From positions 248,001 through 312,000 of the forward strand of contig CATNEN010000029.1 in NCBI GenBank assembly GCA_950097015.1: a stretch of 64,000 nt of DNA, given 5' to 3'. The stretch's first letter is position 1; each line of letters begins with the position of its first letter. The translations under genes and the position numbers were made by a program. Below are positions 45,458 through 57,215 of this stretch, in pieces. Source of the DNA: Macrostomum hystrix. Taxonomy: Eukaryota; Platyhelminthes; Macrostomidae. The notes below the pieces were generated by a model. It searched no databases. It was not told where the DNA came from and saw only the letters and a list, made by a program, of their open reading frames with translations.

Positions 45458-47959
45458 GTTGACTGTTGTCTATCAAATCAGTAAGTAGCCAACACAAGTG
45501 ATATGATAATTCGGTGATCGCTTGTTTAACAGCAGGATCGGATTCGGTTATTTTCGGTTGCTGCGTATAGCAAGGGCTACTTATTTCTTTCCGCCTGGCA
45601 GGGTCTGGTCTGGTTCAGTCAGTGGGGTAGGCCATGTAGCAAAAAGTTCCGCGTACTGAGGGAGGGGGAGAGAGTCAGAAGGGGACCGCGCTCCTGTCTA
45701 TCCCCTAATTCAGCATTCACTCAGTCCCGCTTTGGGGTCCCAATGGCCAATATCTCTTCCCCCCCGGGCGGGCCCTCTCCTCTATCCCTGCATGTTATCC
45801 TCCCCGCCCCGAAACCACAGAACAGGACTCGGATGAGATTAGGTTGGTAAAAGAAGAGCATTGGGATTGCGGTGTACACCCGGGAGGGTTAGCCTCCCCT
45901 CTCCCGTGTTTCCAGTGTACAAGCTAGGCTAGGCTAGGTAGGCTAACACCAAAGCGACACGAGAAATTGTACGCTTCTGTTGTTGATACTTTGAGAATCT
46001 AAATTCTGCTAGACTCAGGGCAGAGCTAGAATTTTGATGAGACGAGATGCTTGTGCAAGTGCGATAGATGTTCTAAAAAAGTTGTGAACTGCTGCAGCCT
46101 GCAGGACTGGCAAAACCAGCAAATTAAAGCACGATTTAAGTGCCAATAATTGGCTTATGGCTGATTTGAACTGACATTTTGCTGCTTGTGTATGCCAGGA
46201 ACTGTCTGTTTCCTTACAAGTTCCCCATTCCTAATGAAACACTAAAGTACATTTGATTTGTCAACTAATGAGAAAGCAGTCGCTAATGCAGTTTTACTGT
46301 TTTGCCTTGGACGAAAATCCCTTGGATTCCTCGGAGTACAAAACCCTGAGAAGTTCCAGAATTAAAGACTGAAAAAGCGAGTAGGAAAGAAGCATTTAGG
46401 AGTTGTGAGTTGTCGGGGGTTGGAGATCGGTCTTCGGGGGAGACACGCTGAGCCGCTCTCTCCCGCCGCGATGCCTTCAATATCGATCGAGACAAGAAGA
46501 AGGAGAAAGAAAACACGGAGGGTGGGCGTCGGAGAGTGTAGAGGGAGAGAAGGGGCAGAGAGGAAGTTGCCCGCCTAAGCCGTCCAAAGGCTTTAGAACC
46601 AGCCGTTGCTGCAAACGGTATTGGGGCCGCTTGGAGCTGAAGTGCAAGGAAGGAGGCTGGATGGGATCTGGATGGAGGGGAGGCAGGCAGGTGGAACTGT
46701 CGGCTTGCAAATCACCCACCCCCAGCTGCTTGCTTTGCCATTCTGCGTCGGCTAGAGGGAGTTCCGCTTCATCATCGATTGCACAGACACTACTCCCTGC
46801 CTCCCTGCCTCCCTGCCTCTGTCTTCTGGCTGTAGCCGGGGCGACCCCTCTGACTGATCTCCTTCGCATCCGCACTTGGACTGGAAGCGAGGTGGGGGAA
46901 GAGGGGTGAAGCCAGGCTGGATTATCCCAGCCGCTGCGCATCAATCCTGACAGCAGAGGGCCCCGGCCCACTTTCTCTGGCCTTATCCGCTCCATCTCAT
47001 TCGATCCATAAGAGTCCCCGATAGCATAATCCGAGTCCGCTGTCTAATTGACTTGGAAGCCCAAGGAGGCTTCGGATTTCGGCCGCTGAAAACCCGGCCT
47101 AGTTCCATCCCAGCCTCTTTCTGTCGCTTCTTCCCATCTTCCTCTTCTTTTTCCCATTTCTATTTCGTCCCCTCGGGCTCAAGGAGTGATCCTTCTCGCT
47201 CACTCATAAGTCGGCCTTCCCGTTCCATTTCCAGTTAATTTAGCCGGAACCAGCGGGTTGGAGAAAGCGCTAGTTCGGGATGTTTGCATGGAGAAATTCG
47301 CGGGTCAAAAGTGCAGAATTCGGGCTCCTATCTTCTCTGAAAAAACCTTTCTATCCACTTTCCCTCACTGAATGCATCGATGCAGTTTATTTGTGTCCTA
47401 CAGTCTGCATGGATTCCATGCGTCCGGAATTCAAGGGGCCGGCCTACTTCCCTCTCCAACCGCTCCCACTTGCCGATTCCCATTGCTGCAATCCTCTGAG
47501 CCAGGGGCAGTGGGTGCGTACACTTAGGGGGATGTCGTCAGACGCAGCTTCAGCGGCATAAGTATTGCTGCTTTTTTATCCAAACCCTGGTCACGCGACT
47601 CTCTTGTTCATTGATTCTGCCGGCCCGCTGCAGTACTGCGAATGGGAAGCAAATGTGACTCAGACATTGTTGGCTGCCTGCGTGAGGTTTGAGAGGAACT
47701 CAAATTGACTGCATCGCAATTTTAGAATGGTCGATGGGAGACGGGAAAATGTGGAAAAGATATTGGAGATAGGCGAATCAAGTAAAAAGGCAGAACCAAG
47801 ATAAATTGTTTTCCTAAAAAAAGATAAGTGGAGAAAAAAATACAAGCTGATAAGTACCTTAGTTGTGCTACTGGAATCCAGAAGTCAGAAATCATTGAAG
47901 CGACGGATTTGGGTTCAGGACAGATCAGAAATGCCAATGAAGTGAGGTACGTCTATTGA
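45458..47959. other. Intergenic region with GC-rich part, no gene recognised
   Basis: The left part is 5' flank of tetraspanin 2; an acceptor-like TTTGATAG just before its ATG suggests a non-coding upstream exon. The stretch 46400-47600 is GC-richer, with CCTGCCTCC repeats near 46797, and has frames of up to 172 codons on both strands, but no domain or consistent codon pattern. I leave it uncalled. Confidence 0.4.
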
Positions 47960-48665
47960 AAGATAGATGTCGGTGGACAAAAGGGATGTCTATGGAGCGA
48001 GGGAGGTGGGAGGACAGATGTATGTCGGTGCACAGAGGGAAGTCGGTGGACAGAGGGATGTCAGTGGACAGAGGGATGTCATGTGGACAGAGGGTTGTCA
48101 TGTGGACAGAGGGTTGTCATGTTGACAGAGGGTTGTCATGTGGACAGAGGGATGTCATGTGGACAGAGGGTTGTCATGTGGACAGAGGGATGTCAGTGGA
48201 CAGAGGGATGTCGATGGACAGAGGGTTGTTATGTGGACAGAGGAATGTCGGTGGACAGAGGGTTGTCATGTGGACAGAGGGATGTTGGTGGACAGAGGGA
48301 TGTCGGTGGACAGAGGGATGTCCGTGGACAGAGGGATGTCGGTGGACAGAGGGTTGTCATGTGGACAGAGGGATGTTGGTGGACAGAGGGATGTCGGTGG
48401 ACAGAGGGATGTCGGTGGACAGATGGATGTCGGTGGACAGTCGGATGTCGGTGGACAGAGGGATCTCCGTGGACGGAGGGATGTCGATGGACAAAAGGGA
48501 TTTCGTTGGACAGACGGATGTCGGTGGACAGTCGGATGTCGGTGGACAGAGGGATCTCCGTGGACGGAGGGATGTCGATGGACAAAAGGGATTTCGTTGG
48601 ACAAACGGATTTCGGTGGACAGAGGGATTTCGTTGGACAGAGGGATGTCGGTGGACAGGATGTTG
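47960..48665. repeat. Minisatellite, 18/19-bp unit
   Basis: About 38 copies of GGTGGACAGAGGGATGTC and the 19-bp variant ATGTGGACAGAGGGTTGTC. A block of about 108 bp with GGATCTCCGTGGACGG and GGACAAAAGGGATTTCG is repeated near 48465 and 48555. Confidence 0.94.
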
Positions 48666-49974
48666 GTGGATCGAAGTTTACTTTTTCGTTGTGGGCCTTG
48701 AAATAAACAAGCTTAACTAATACTAAAGTTGGTGGTTATAGTTCGGTCACATGTTCAGTTATAAACTTTTTACGACCGTAGCGATTGAAGAGTCTGTTTG
48801 TTTCAAACAGAAGGGAAAGATCGCGTTGGGTTTAAACATTGGGTTTAAAGATCGCGGCATTTTATGCGAATTTCAGCCTGAGCGGCGGGGGTTGCGGCGG
48901 TCCAGTCGCACCACCCCCTCCCTTCTGTGGTTGCTATGCGACGGAGTGACGCTGACTTTGCGACCAAAGCAGAGCACACAATTATTGATTTAGTTTAACG
49001 TCGTTTTATGCCACAGAATGCACAACAAACTCGACAGTTAGAGTTTTATGCGAATGAATGATATATATGTACTCGTAACAGACGTATTTTGGGTCACACG
49101 GGTATGCTGTGTGAATTGTCAAGTTTAACTGGGGATGTTGATGAGTTTGAGTGTGACAGAGCAAACAGGAAGCGAAATTATAAATCCGATAAACAGTTCA
49201 ACATCAACGACATTGATCAAAGCTAGATATTGACAGCAGGTAAAGCTGACAATAGAAGACAGTAAATAGTACACGAATTCGAAACTCATAAATCTAAAAA
49301 ACACGTTTCTGTACATGAAACAAGAATTAACTAACAATTGCGAGAAGCTGTACAATGGGCTGAATGTGGCAGAAACAATTGTTTACTGTTTACTTCAGTA
49401 AACACTTAGTTTTTTACTTCACTGAAAAAAGTAGGATTATTGTGCAATAATCATACTAAACAATTAATTTACTGGCGAAAAATGATAATAGACACGATAT
49501 TGAGAATAGGAAAGCGATGGCTTTAAATGGCTTTAAATAAGTGTGACTGTTTTAAGCGCTATAGGCATATCAAGTAGAACACTGGAAATTTTAAAGAAAG
49601 AGGAAATTACAATAATAAAACATAAGCATTAACAACTACTAATCGCCGGGAACAGTTTTAGTCAGGTGGTATATTCAATAATAAAGTTTTAGTTGCCATG
49701 GTTGCAGGCAACAGTCGGATGAGAAGTACAGAGTGTATTAAACGAAACGATATGAAAGCGAATGCGTCCGAATGCAGTTTCTAGGAAACAGAAAGCAGAT
49801 AATCAAATCTTACAAAGGAAACGCCAGTAACAAAACTCAATCAGTGTACATTGTTTGGATCAGCAATTTCGGCGCATTTTAAATCTCTAGAAATGTGTTG
49901 CTGAGAACTCTAAACTAAAAATATGATTTTAGACTGCACTTTAAGGCCTAAAACTCCACAAAACCTCAGAAATT
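48666..49974. other. AT-rich spacer with one copy of a duplicated 90-bp element
   Basis: Apart from the 90-bp element at 48837-48926 this stretch is AT-rich and shows no credible gene. Confidence 0.5.
48837..48926 (+). repeat. 90-bp exact duplicate, copy a
   Basis: A GC-rich 90-bp block beginning CATTGGGTTTAAAGATCGCG and ending CACCCCCTCCCTTCT is identical to 54630-54719 and in the same orientation. The flanks differ. The source is unknown. Confidence 0.95.
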
Positions 49975-50665
49975 TCCAGTAAGAGAGCCTCAGAATCCTT
50001 TAGAGGAATATCAAAATCCTTTAGCGGGAGAGCCTCGAAATCTTACAGTTCGAGAGCATCAAAATGCTTCAGTTAGAGAGTCTCAAAATCCTTCAGTGGG
50101 ACAGTTTCAGAATCCTACAGTTAGAGAGCCTCAAAATCCTTCAGTTAGAGCCTCAAAATCCTTCAGTGGGACAGTTTCAGAATCCTACAGTTAGAGAGCC
50201 TTAAAATCCTTCAGTTAGAGAGCCTCAAAATCCTTCAGTGGGAGAGCCTAAAAATCCTTCAGTGGGAGAGCCTAAAAATCCTTCAGTGGGAGAGCCTCAG
50301 AATCCTTCAGTTAGAGAACCTCAGAATCCTTTAGTTTGAGAGCCTCAAAATCCTTCAGTTAGAGAGCCTCAAAATCCTTCAGTTAGAGAGCCTCAAAATC
50401 CTTCAGTGGGAGAGCCTAAAAATCCTTCAGTGGGAGAGCCTCAGAATCCTTCAGTTTGAGAGCCTCAAAACCCTTCAGTTAGAGAGCCTCAAAATCCTTC
50501 AGTGGGAGAGCCTAAAAATCCTTCAGTGGGAGAGCCTCAGAATCCTTCAGTTAGAGAGCCTCAGAATCCTTCAGTGGGAGAGCCTCAGAATCCTTCAGTT
50601 AGAGAACCTCAAAATCCTTCAGTTTGAGAGCCTCAGAATCCTCCAGTGGGAGAGCCTCGAAATGA
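49975..50665. repeat. Minisatellite, 24-bp unit, 3' of the nuclear receptor
   Basis: About 28 copies of CCTCAAAATCCTTCAGTTAG plus AGAG, alternating AGTTAGAG and AGTGGGAG forms. It ends about 100 bp downstream of the receptor stop codon and so may be in its 3' UTR. Confidence 0.94.
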
Positions 50666-50761
50666 AACACCGGCAGATACTAGAAATCTTAAAAATAAAT
50701 AATCAAGGTCCCAATAAGCATTTTCCGAGCCTAAAGGTCAAAGTTCAACCGCTCGTCAGCT

Positions 50762-53678
50762 TCAAAGCTCTGCGTCGGCATCAGCTGTGTCGCCTTGCAG
50801 GTCGAGAAACTCGGCCATGAGCGGCCGCACCAGCCTTGCGTTGGCCTGTCCGGCCAGGTCGGCAAACTGGCGCTCCAGGCAGCGCAACTCGGCCAGCTGG
50901 GCCAGGATCTGCGGGTACAGGCGGCGGGCCTCGGACACCGGGTGCCGGGTTCGCAGCAGCCGCTCTAGCAGTCGGCAGTAGCCAGCCTGAGCGGACTCAA
51001 CTTCGGCGCGACCGTCAGCTGACAGAGCGGGGCGGTCCGGGCTGAAGAGGCAGGAGAGCAGCAGCAGGACCAGAGTCGGCCGGTCCGCCCGCAAGCCGCA
51101 GCGCAGGGCGGTGGCCAGGCGGAGCAGGGCTTGGCCGCTGGCGCCGGCAGCGCGCAGGAAGTCGCCGCCGTCCATCGCCAGCGAGTCGGCTCGATCGGCA
51201 TCGGCTGCGTCCAGGAATCGGGCGCCCTCCGGGTCGAAGCTGATGACGCCGCGAAGCAGGATCAGCTCCATGGCGCCGCCTTTGAGCAGAGCGACCTGAA
51301 GGCCGATCGGGCAATAATTGATTACACCAGCCCCAATAGGTGAGTGGTTCGTCCATGGACATGGCTGTTCAGTCCATGGACAGGGGAGCTCCATACCCAC
51401 CCTGAATCACCCTGAATCACCCCAACTCATTTAACAGCTGGGTAAACTAGAGCAATGCAGAGTTAAGTGTCTTGCTTAAAGGACACATATTTTTCCAGTG
51501 GAGACGGGATTCAGGAATCGAACCTCCGACCTTCCCCAGTCCAGCTCACCTTGTCCTGCTGGCTGAGCCGGCGAAACGGTTCAAGCCGCTTACTCAAATC
51601 GATGACGCGAAGCACGGACAGCTCGGCGAAGTTGATGAGGTCGTCCACGCCGACTGGGGCGGTGGGCCGTTCGCTTGGCGCCTGCGGCGGCAGCACGCAC
51701 GCCTCCGAGCTGGCGTAGCTGTCCAGAGCGCTGCGCAGGTCGGCGAGCTCAGACTCGGTCAGCAGCTCGCGCTGGGACAGCTCGGCGGCCGGCAGGTCCT
51801 TCGGCAGCAGTTGCAGAGCCTCCAGGCTGCGAACCAACCTGCACACCGGGTGGAAGAAAGTAGAAACTGGAATTGCCTCATCAAGAATGTGTATACAAAG
51901 GTGCTGTGGGACATTTCGATCTTTAAGGCTCACTTTTAGGAGCATTATTAATAATAATTGATTACACCTGCCCCGGTCGTTGCGCGGCGCATCTGATGGC
52001 TGCAGCTGCACAAAGGTTCTGGAGCCTCATAACACACAAACACACACACGTCTACAGGCAGTTGATTCTAAGTGAATTAGCTGGACTACACTATTTGCCA
52101 ATCCCAATGGGAATAGAGTCTAGTCCACATGGGGGATATCCATGACTGATACTGAAATAGTGCGCCTAAATAATTTATTAGCTTAGCAACCCTCCGCTGC
52201 GCACTCATAATCTATCTACTCAACTCACTCGCGCCCGCTCGCTTCATGGTCCCAGAACAGCCAGTTGCCATGCAGCCAATTTCTGCGGGTGCTATTGGGT
52301 TGAGCTCAAGCCACCCTCCCCCCAGAAACTCCTGCAGACCATCAATTTGTTCAGAATTGTGTTCAGTAAAAATTCCCTTTTGACATGCTTTTCGGGTGAT
52401 GAACTGCTAAAAAATAGCTTGGATATTTTATTGTTGCTACTTACAGTAGGTTTGGAGTTTTTTAGACAAAACATTCGAGGCTCATTGAATCAGGACCAGG
52501 GATTTCTGGCAAGAAGCGACCTCTGGTTTCTTTTCACTTACTTATTCTGGTCGATCTTCTTCCGCTTGACCTGCTTCTCCTCCTCGGACAGGATGTACTC
52601 CTTCTTCATGCCGACCTCGAAGCACTTGCGAAGGCGGCAGCGCTTGCAGAAGCGCCTGTTGGAAACATCCATGACGCAGTGGCCCTCGTAGGGACACTTG
52701 AAAGCAGCCTTTGAAGTAGAGTGAGAGTAATAAATTGCATCACGCTGGCTCCCGAATTTACATAATGGGATTCCGATCCCACTTCTCGGTACTGCATATT
52801 TTGATACCACTTTCTTCAACTAAAATCCTGATCCTATATCCCATTGCTATACTGTAAACCACATCCTTCTAGAATCCAAATCCCACTTTCCTGTACTAGA
52901 ATCCAAATCCCACTTTCCTGTACTAGAATCCTAATCCCACTTCCCTGTACTAGAATCCAAATCCCACTTCCCTGTACTAGAATCCAAATCCCACTTCCCT
53001 GTACTAGAATCCAAATCCCACTTCCCTGTACTAGAATCCTAATCCCACTTCCCTGTACTAGAATCCTAATCCCACTTCCCTGTACTAGAATCCAAATCCC
53101 ACTTCCCTGTACTAGAATCCCAATCCCACTTCCCTGTACTAGAATCCAAATCCCAACTCGAGAAGCTTCATGCAAACTCACCACACCGCGACCAGCGTTG
53201 CGTCTAAAGAATGCCTTGCAGCTCTCGCAGCTGACAGCATCAAAGTTGAAGCCGAGCGCTTTGTCGCCGCACACGCCGCAAATTTTGTCTTCGCGAGGCC
53301 GCGGCACCCGTCGCTGCGGCCCGACACCGCCGCTGCCCGCGGATGACGAGCTGACGATCCCGACGGCGGCCCCGTTCGGCGACAACGGCTCAGACTTGGC
53401 TGGCTCCGGCGGGGTGACACATTCGAAAAGAAAGTCCCGCTCGAGCGACTGCTGGGCTATGATCGGCTGCGGCTGCTGCTGCTTCTGCTGCAGTTCAGAG
53501 AAAGCTGAGTATGTGCCAGTGGAATCCGATCCTGGTGACAGGTCGTCAGAGCCACCGAGAATGTAACAGCCGTACGCGGCCGACTCCTCCTGCTCGAAGG
53601 GAGCCAGAAGCTCGAACTTCAAGTCATCCAGAGGGCCGCGCATTGTGGATGTCATCAGACTGTGCTGCGGCTGCTGTA

Positions 53679-53710
<32 letters not shown>

Positions 53711-53845
53711 GGTTGTTGTGGGTACTGGAATTGCAGCGACTGCTGCTGCTGTTGCTGTATTTGCTGCGGCTGCTGCATTTGTTGCTGTTCATAAAATGGC
53801 CAAATTAATTGATTCTGCTGCTGTGGATGCTGTGGCGCCACCTGG
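50762..53845 (-). CDS. Nuclear receptor of HR96/DAF-12 (NR1J) type, 5' incomplete
   Basis: A ligand-regulated transcription factor acting in the nucleus. Exons on the minus strand: 53182-53845, 52542-52708, 51550-51838 and 50762-51295, phase-consistent, about 550 codons. The first has a poly-Gln A/B domain and zinc finger 1 ([20 protein letters not shown], then [11 protein letters not shown]). The second has finger 2 ([29 protein letters not shown]). The P-box ESCKAF is the hallmark of the HR96/DAF-12/NHR-8 group. The last two encode the ligand-binding domain: [16 protein letters not shown] (helix 3), [20 protein letters not shown] (helices 4-5) and an AF-2 motif LMAEFL near the C-terminus. 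The first exon listed begins after an acceptor (TTGCTTACAG) in phase 1, so the start codon lies in an upstream exon that I could not find. Relatives bind sterols or xenobiotics; the ligand here is unknown. Confidence 0.9.
51302..51538 (-). mobile_element. tRNA-derived SINE, family 1, filling a receptor intron
   Basis: The complement shows GGTCGGAGGTTCGATTCC, GTCCTTTAAGCAAGACACTT, AACTCTGCATTGC, CACCCAGCTGTTAA-like sequence and a tail GTGTAATCAATTATTG, closely matching the 23.7-kb copy. The intron is 51296-51549, so the SINE makes up about 237 of 254 bp. The tRNA head is 5'-truncated. Confidence 0.88.
51945..52015 (-). mobile_element. SINE family 1, 3' fragment
   Basis: The complement matches the SINE tail: CTGCAGCCATCAGATGCGCC, then GGGGCAGGTGTAATCAATTA and ATT repeats. 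It lies in the receptor intron 51839-52541. Confidence 0.75.
52858..53155. repeat. Minisatellite, 27-bp unit, between the two zinc-finger exons
   Basis: Eleven copies of a 27-bp unit containing CCCACTTCCCTGTACTAGAA, inside the intron 52709-53181 that separates the two zinc fingers of the receptor. Because 27 is a multiple of three, the reading frame of the upstream exon stays open through the whole array. Confidence 0.95.
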
Positions 53846-56384
53846 CTGTAAGCAAGGGTGCAGATCGGCTTTTAGTTATTGCGCTACAGTAAAAAAATTG
53901 GCGGACATTTTCATATACTGCTACTAACACGAATTAAGTAGGCAAGTTTGCGTTTTCTACTTCTCTTTTCTCTTACAGCCTACTCGTAATTATGTGCTAT
54001 GTGAAAGGCTGTAAAATACGTAGGCGACCCACTTTCAGCCTAATAGACCCAAGCTTTCCCTTATCGCGTCCAATTTATAGCCTATACCGTAAAATTCGTG
54101 ATAGAAACGATTTCTCACCTTTCCCCACGAGCGACTTTTGCGGATTCTATTAATAACAATGATTAATAAGGATTTTGTCACACAAACCAAGACAATAAGG
54201 AAATTTTCAAAGCGCTCTATGAATCAATATTTTTGTGTTGGCGGAAATCTGAAAATCCGTACGCTCAAGTGTTTAGCAACTAAGAATGTTTTTTAACTTA
54301 ACAAAGAAATCTAACACGATGTGCAGAAGAATGAAAAATAATGCACACGTCGCTTGCTATAATATAAGGCCAAACTCAGCTGTAAAAAGAAAGCCAATAT
54401 ATACATCATATTGATCTTCAGTTTTAAAGCCAAGTATTCAAGAATCAGCTTACCTTCCATAATCAGATTTCATACAGATTGATGTCATTGTCTTCTGAAT
54501 TACCTGTGCTCTGTCTTATTTTACTTTTACTGCTTAATTAAATTCAGTTGAATTGTTTTAACTCGGATAAAAATATAAGTGGTTGCGATACGCACTGGCT
54601 GAGACTGGCGGATTTGTTTTGCTCGGGTGCATTGGGTTTAAAGATCGCGGCATTTTATGCGAATTTCAGCCTGAGCGGCGGGGGTTGCGGCGGTCCAGTC
54701 GCACCACCCCCTCCCTTCTCTCTCCTCTCTGGCGCCGTCCTTCCTCTCTATTCTTTCTATCGCAGGGTTCACCCGGTATGGCCAGGCGTGGCAGAGCCCA
54801 GCTATATTTGGAAATCTCAGTCTGGCTGGCCCAATGCGTCACTGGTGTACACTCGGGGCCGCGGGGCTGCGTACATTCCAGACCCCGAAAGGGCGTGCAC
54901 TACTGATAATTCCACAGAATTCCAGTTGAATTAGTGGAATAAGGGAAAAGGAGGATGAGGAAGTGGAGTAGAAATTGGAGCACGTGATAATTTTTTCTCA
55001 TTTCTTTCCGACCAGCCCGCAGTCTAATTTGTGAATTATAAAACGGATTTAAATGAAGGAAATGGTTGTCCACGAAGGCAAAAGAAACTTTTTAAAACTT
55101 TTTTTTCTGAATCTTAAACGTTAAGCCTGACTATAAAAAGGCAAAAAGCTGGTACGGAAGGAAACGGCGTTTTCTAGGATTTTAATAAGCTCGTTTAAAT
55201 AAATCTCAATTGCTAATAGCATATTATTGTTATTATTCAGCTTTTTGTTTGTAAATTGTAAACGTGTAAAGGTTATTAAGCAAATACATGATCAGGAAAA
55301 ATTATTTTAGAAGTTTTAGGTTTCAGTTTCTGATATTTTGTTCGGTAATACTTGGAAAATTCTCTTTTTATTATGATAAGTAAAAATAATTACTAAAAAA
55401 ATTTGTATTACTTCTGCAGTATTCCGTTAAACATAAAGAACATTTTAAAATAGAAAATGATATCATATTTCTATAGATTCTCATGTGACACGCGCGGGGT
55501 GGGGTCCACTGGGGTGACAGAGAGCAAACCCCTAATGTACATAATAAGATGTACATTCTAGCCACTAAGGGAGGGGGAGAATCCACGAAGTCATTCCGTA
55601 CACGCAAACCCTCGCCTCTCAAGCTGCAAGTTGAGAAAGTGCGGCAAAATGCACCGAATGACCCCGAGCAGGCAATCCAAGACAGAACGTTAATGCTTTT
55701 GTACTAAATTGTCGGCCAAGTCGTTAAGATAAAAAACAAATTGCGGTGTTCAGTTTCGCCAAACAACGAATTCAAAGCTGACTTGGGAACTAAAAGTCAC
55801 CCCGAGTTCAATGAGGAAATGTTTTAAATTCACTATATTATTTTCTTGACTGAAACAGAATGTGTAAGCGGGATGGTTGCGTCCGAAATCCATGCCTGTG
55901 CCTTCAAATGTTGTGCAGGAAATTTCTAAAAACTTAAAGTTGTAGCGAATTCGCGGGCTTCATTTTTTATTTCTAAAGGCTTCAATTTCTGCTGAAGTTA
56001 TTTATTAACCTTTGAGTCTTGGAGGATAAGTTGAGGACACAAAAGTGGAGTCACCCGGTGCGAAATCTTCTGGCCAGGACCACTTATAATGCTTCTGCGC
56101 AAAAGTAAAAAAATGCAAGCAGCAGGAAAGCAACGGATGAGCGAAAGAAGAGGCTCGCCAAATCCCAGCAGGAAAAGTGATTTCTTGCCCGGACAGAGCT
56201 TCTTTGAATCTGAGGATGCCGACTGATTTAACAAGGTTTACTGCATTGCCCTCGGACTACAGAGTGTAGGTATCCGCTTTGGGACAGAAGAATAAGCGCG
56301 TGAAAAAACACATATAGAATTAAATAACTTCTCGAGATAAACTTCTCGTCCAGAATTTCATAGTTTAGGAAATTTATGAACCTT
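53846..56384. other. Upstream of the nuclear receptor, no gene recognised
   Basis: This should contain upstream receptor exons or promoter, but I found no phase-compatible coding exon. The segment 54630-54935 is GC-richer and holds the second copy of the 90-bp element followed by a pyrimidine tract and CAG (54764). A 128-codon frame crosses it without a known domain. Confidence 0.4.
54630..54719 (+). repeat. 90-bp exact duplicate, copy b
   Basis: Identical over 90 bp to 48837-48926, with different flanks. It is followed by a CT-rich run. Confidence 0.95.
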
Positions 56385-57215
56385 AGCTTGCTGACACCCT
56401 TAGCTAACTAACTCACACCCTAACAAACTGACACCCTAACTAGCTGACACCCTAACTAACTGACACCCTTAGCTAACTAACTCACACCCTAACAAACTGA
56501 CACCCTAACTAGCTGACACCCTAACTAGCTGATACCCTAGCTATCTGACCTAACCCTAACCCTTACAAACTGACACACTAAATAGATTAAAAACCCTAAC
56601 AAACTAACACCATAACTGACACCATAACAAACTGACACCCTAACAAACTGACACACTAACTAACTGACAAACTGACACCCTAACTAACTGAAAACCTAAC
56701 TAACCGACATCCTAACAAACTGACACCCAACAAACTGACACCCTAACTAACTGAAAACCTAACTAACCGACATCCTAACAAACTGACACCCAACAAACTG
56801 ACACCCTAACTAACTGAAAACCTAACTAACCGACACCCTAACAAACTGACACCCTAACTAACTGACTAACAAACTGACACCCTAACAAACTGACACCCTA
56901 ACTAACTGACAAACCTAACAAACTGACACCCTAACTAACTGACTAACAAACTGACACCCTAACAAACTGACACCCTAACTAACTGACAAACCTAACAAAC
57001 TGACACCCTAACTAACTGACAAACCTAACAAACTGACACCCTAACTAACTGACTAACAAACTGACACCCTAACAAACTGACACCCTAACTAACTGACAAA
57101 CCTAACAAACTGACACCCTAACTAACTGACTAACAAACTGACACCCTAACAAACTGACACCCTAACAAACTGACACCCTAACAAACTGACACCCTAACTG
57201 ACAAACCTAACAAAC
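56385..57215. repeat. Telomere-like satellite, ~16-bp unit
   Basis: About 50 units of AACTGACACCCTAACAAA or AACTGACACCCTAACTAA types, irregular in length. Most units contain CCCTAA (TTAGGG on the other strand). At 56550-56570 there is a short run of true telomeric repeat, CTAACCCTAACCC. Confidence 0.9.

Noticed and set aside
46283-47561. Several frames of 60-170 codons on both strands in a GC-richer region
   Set aside because: No domain, no consistent third-position bias, and no phase-matched splice partners.
56385-57215. Possible chromosome end or true interstitial telomere
   Set aside because: Only two to three genuine CCCTAA tandem units occur; the rest is a 16-bp satellite, and unique sequence continues on both sides.
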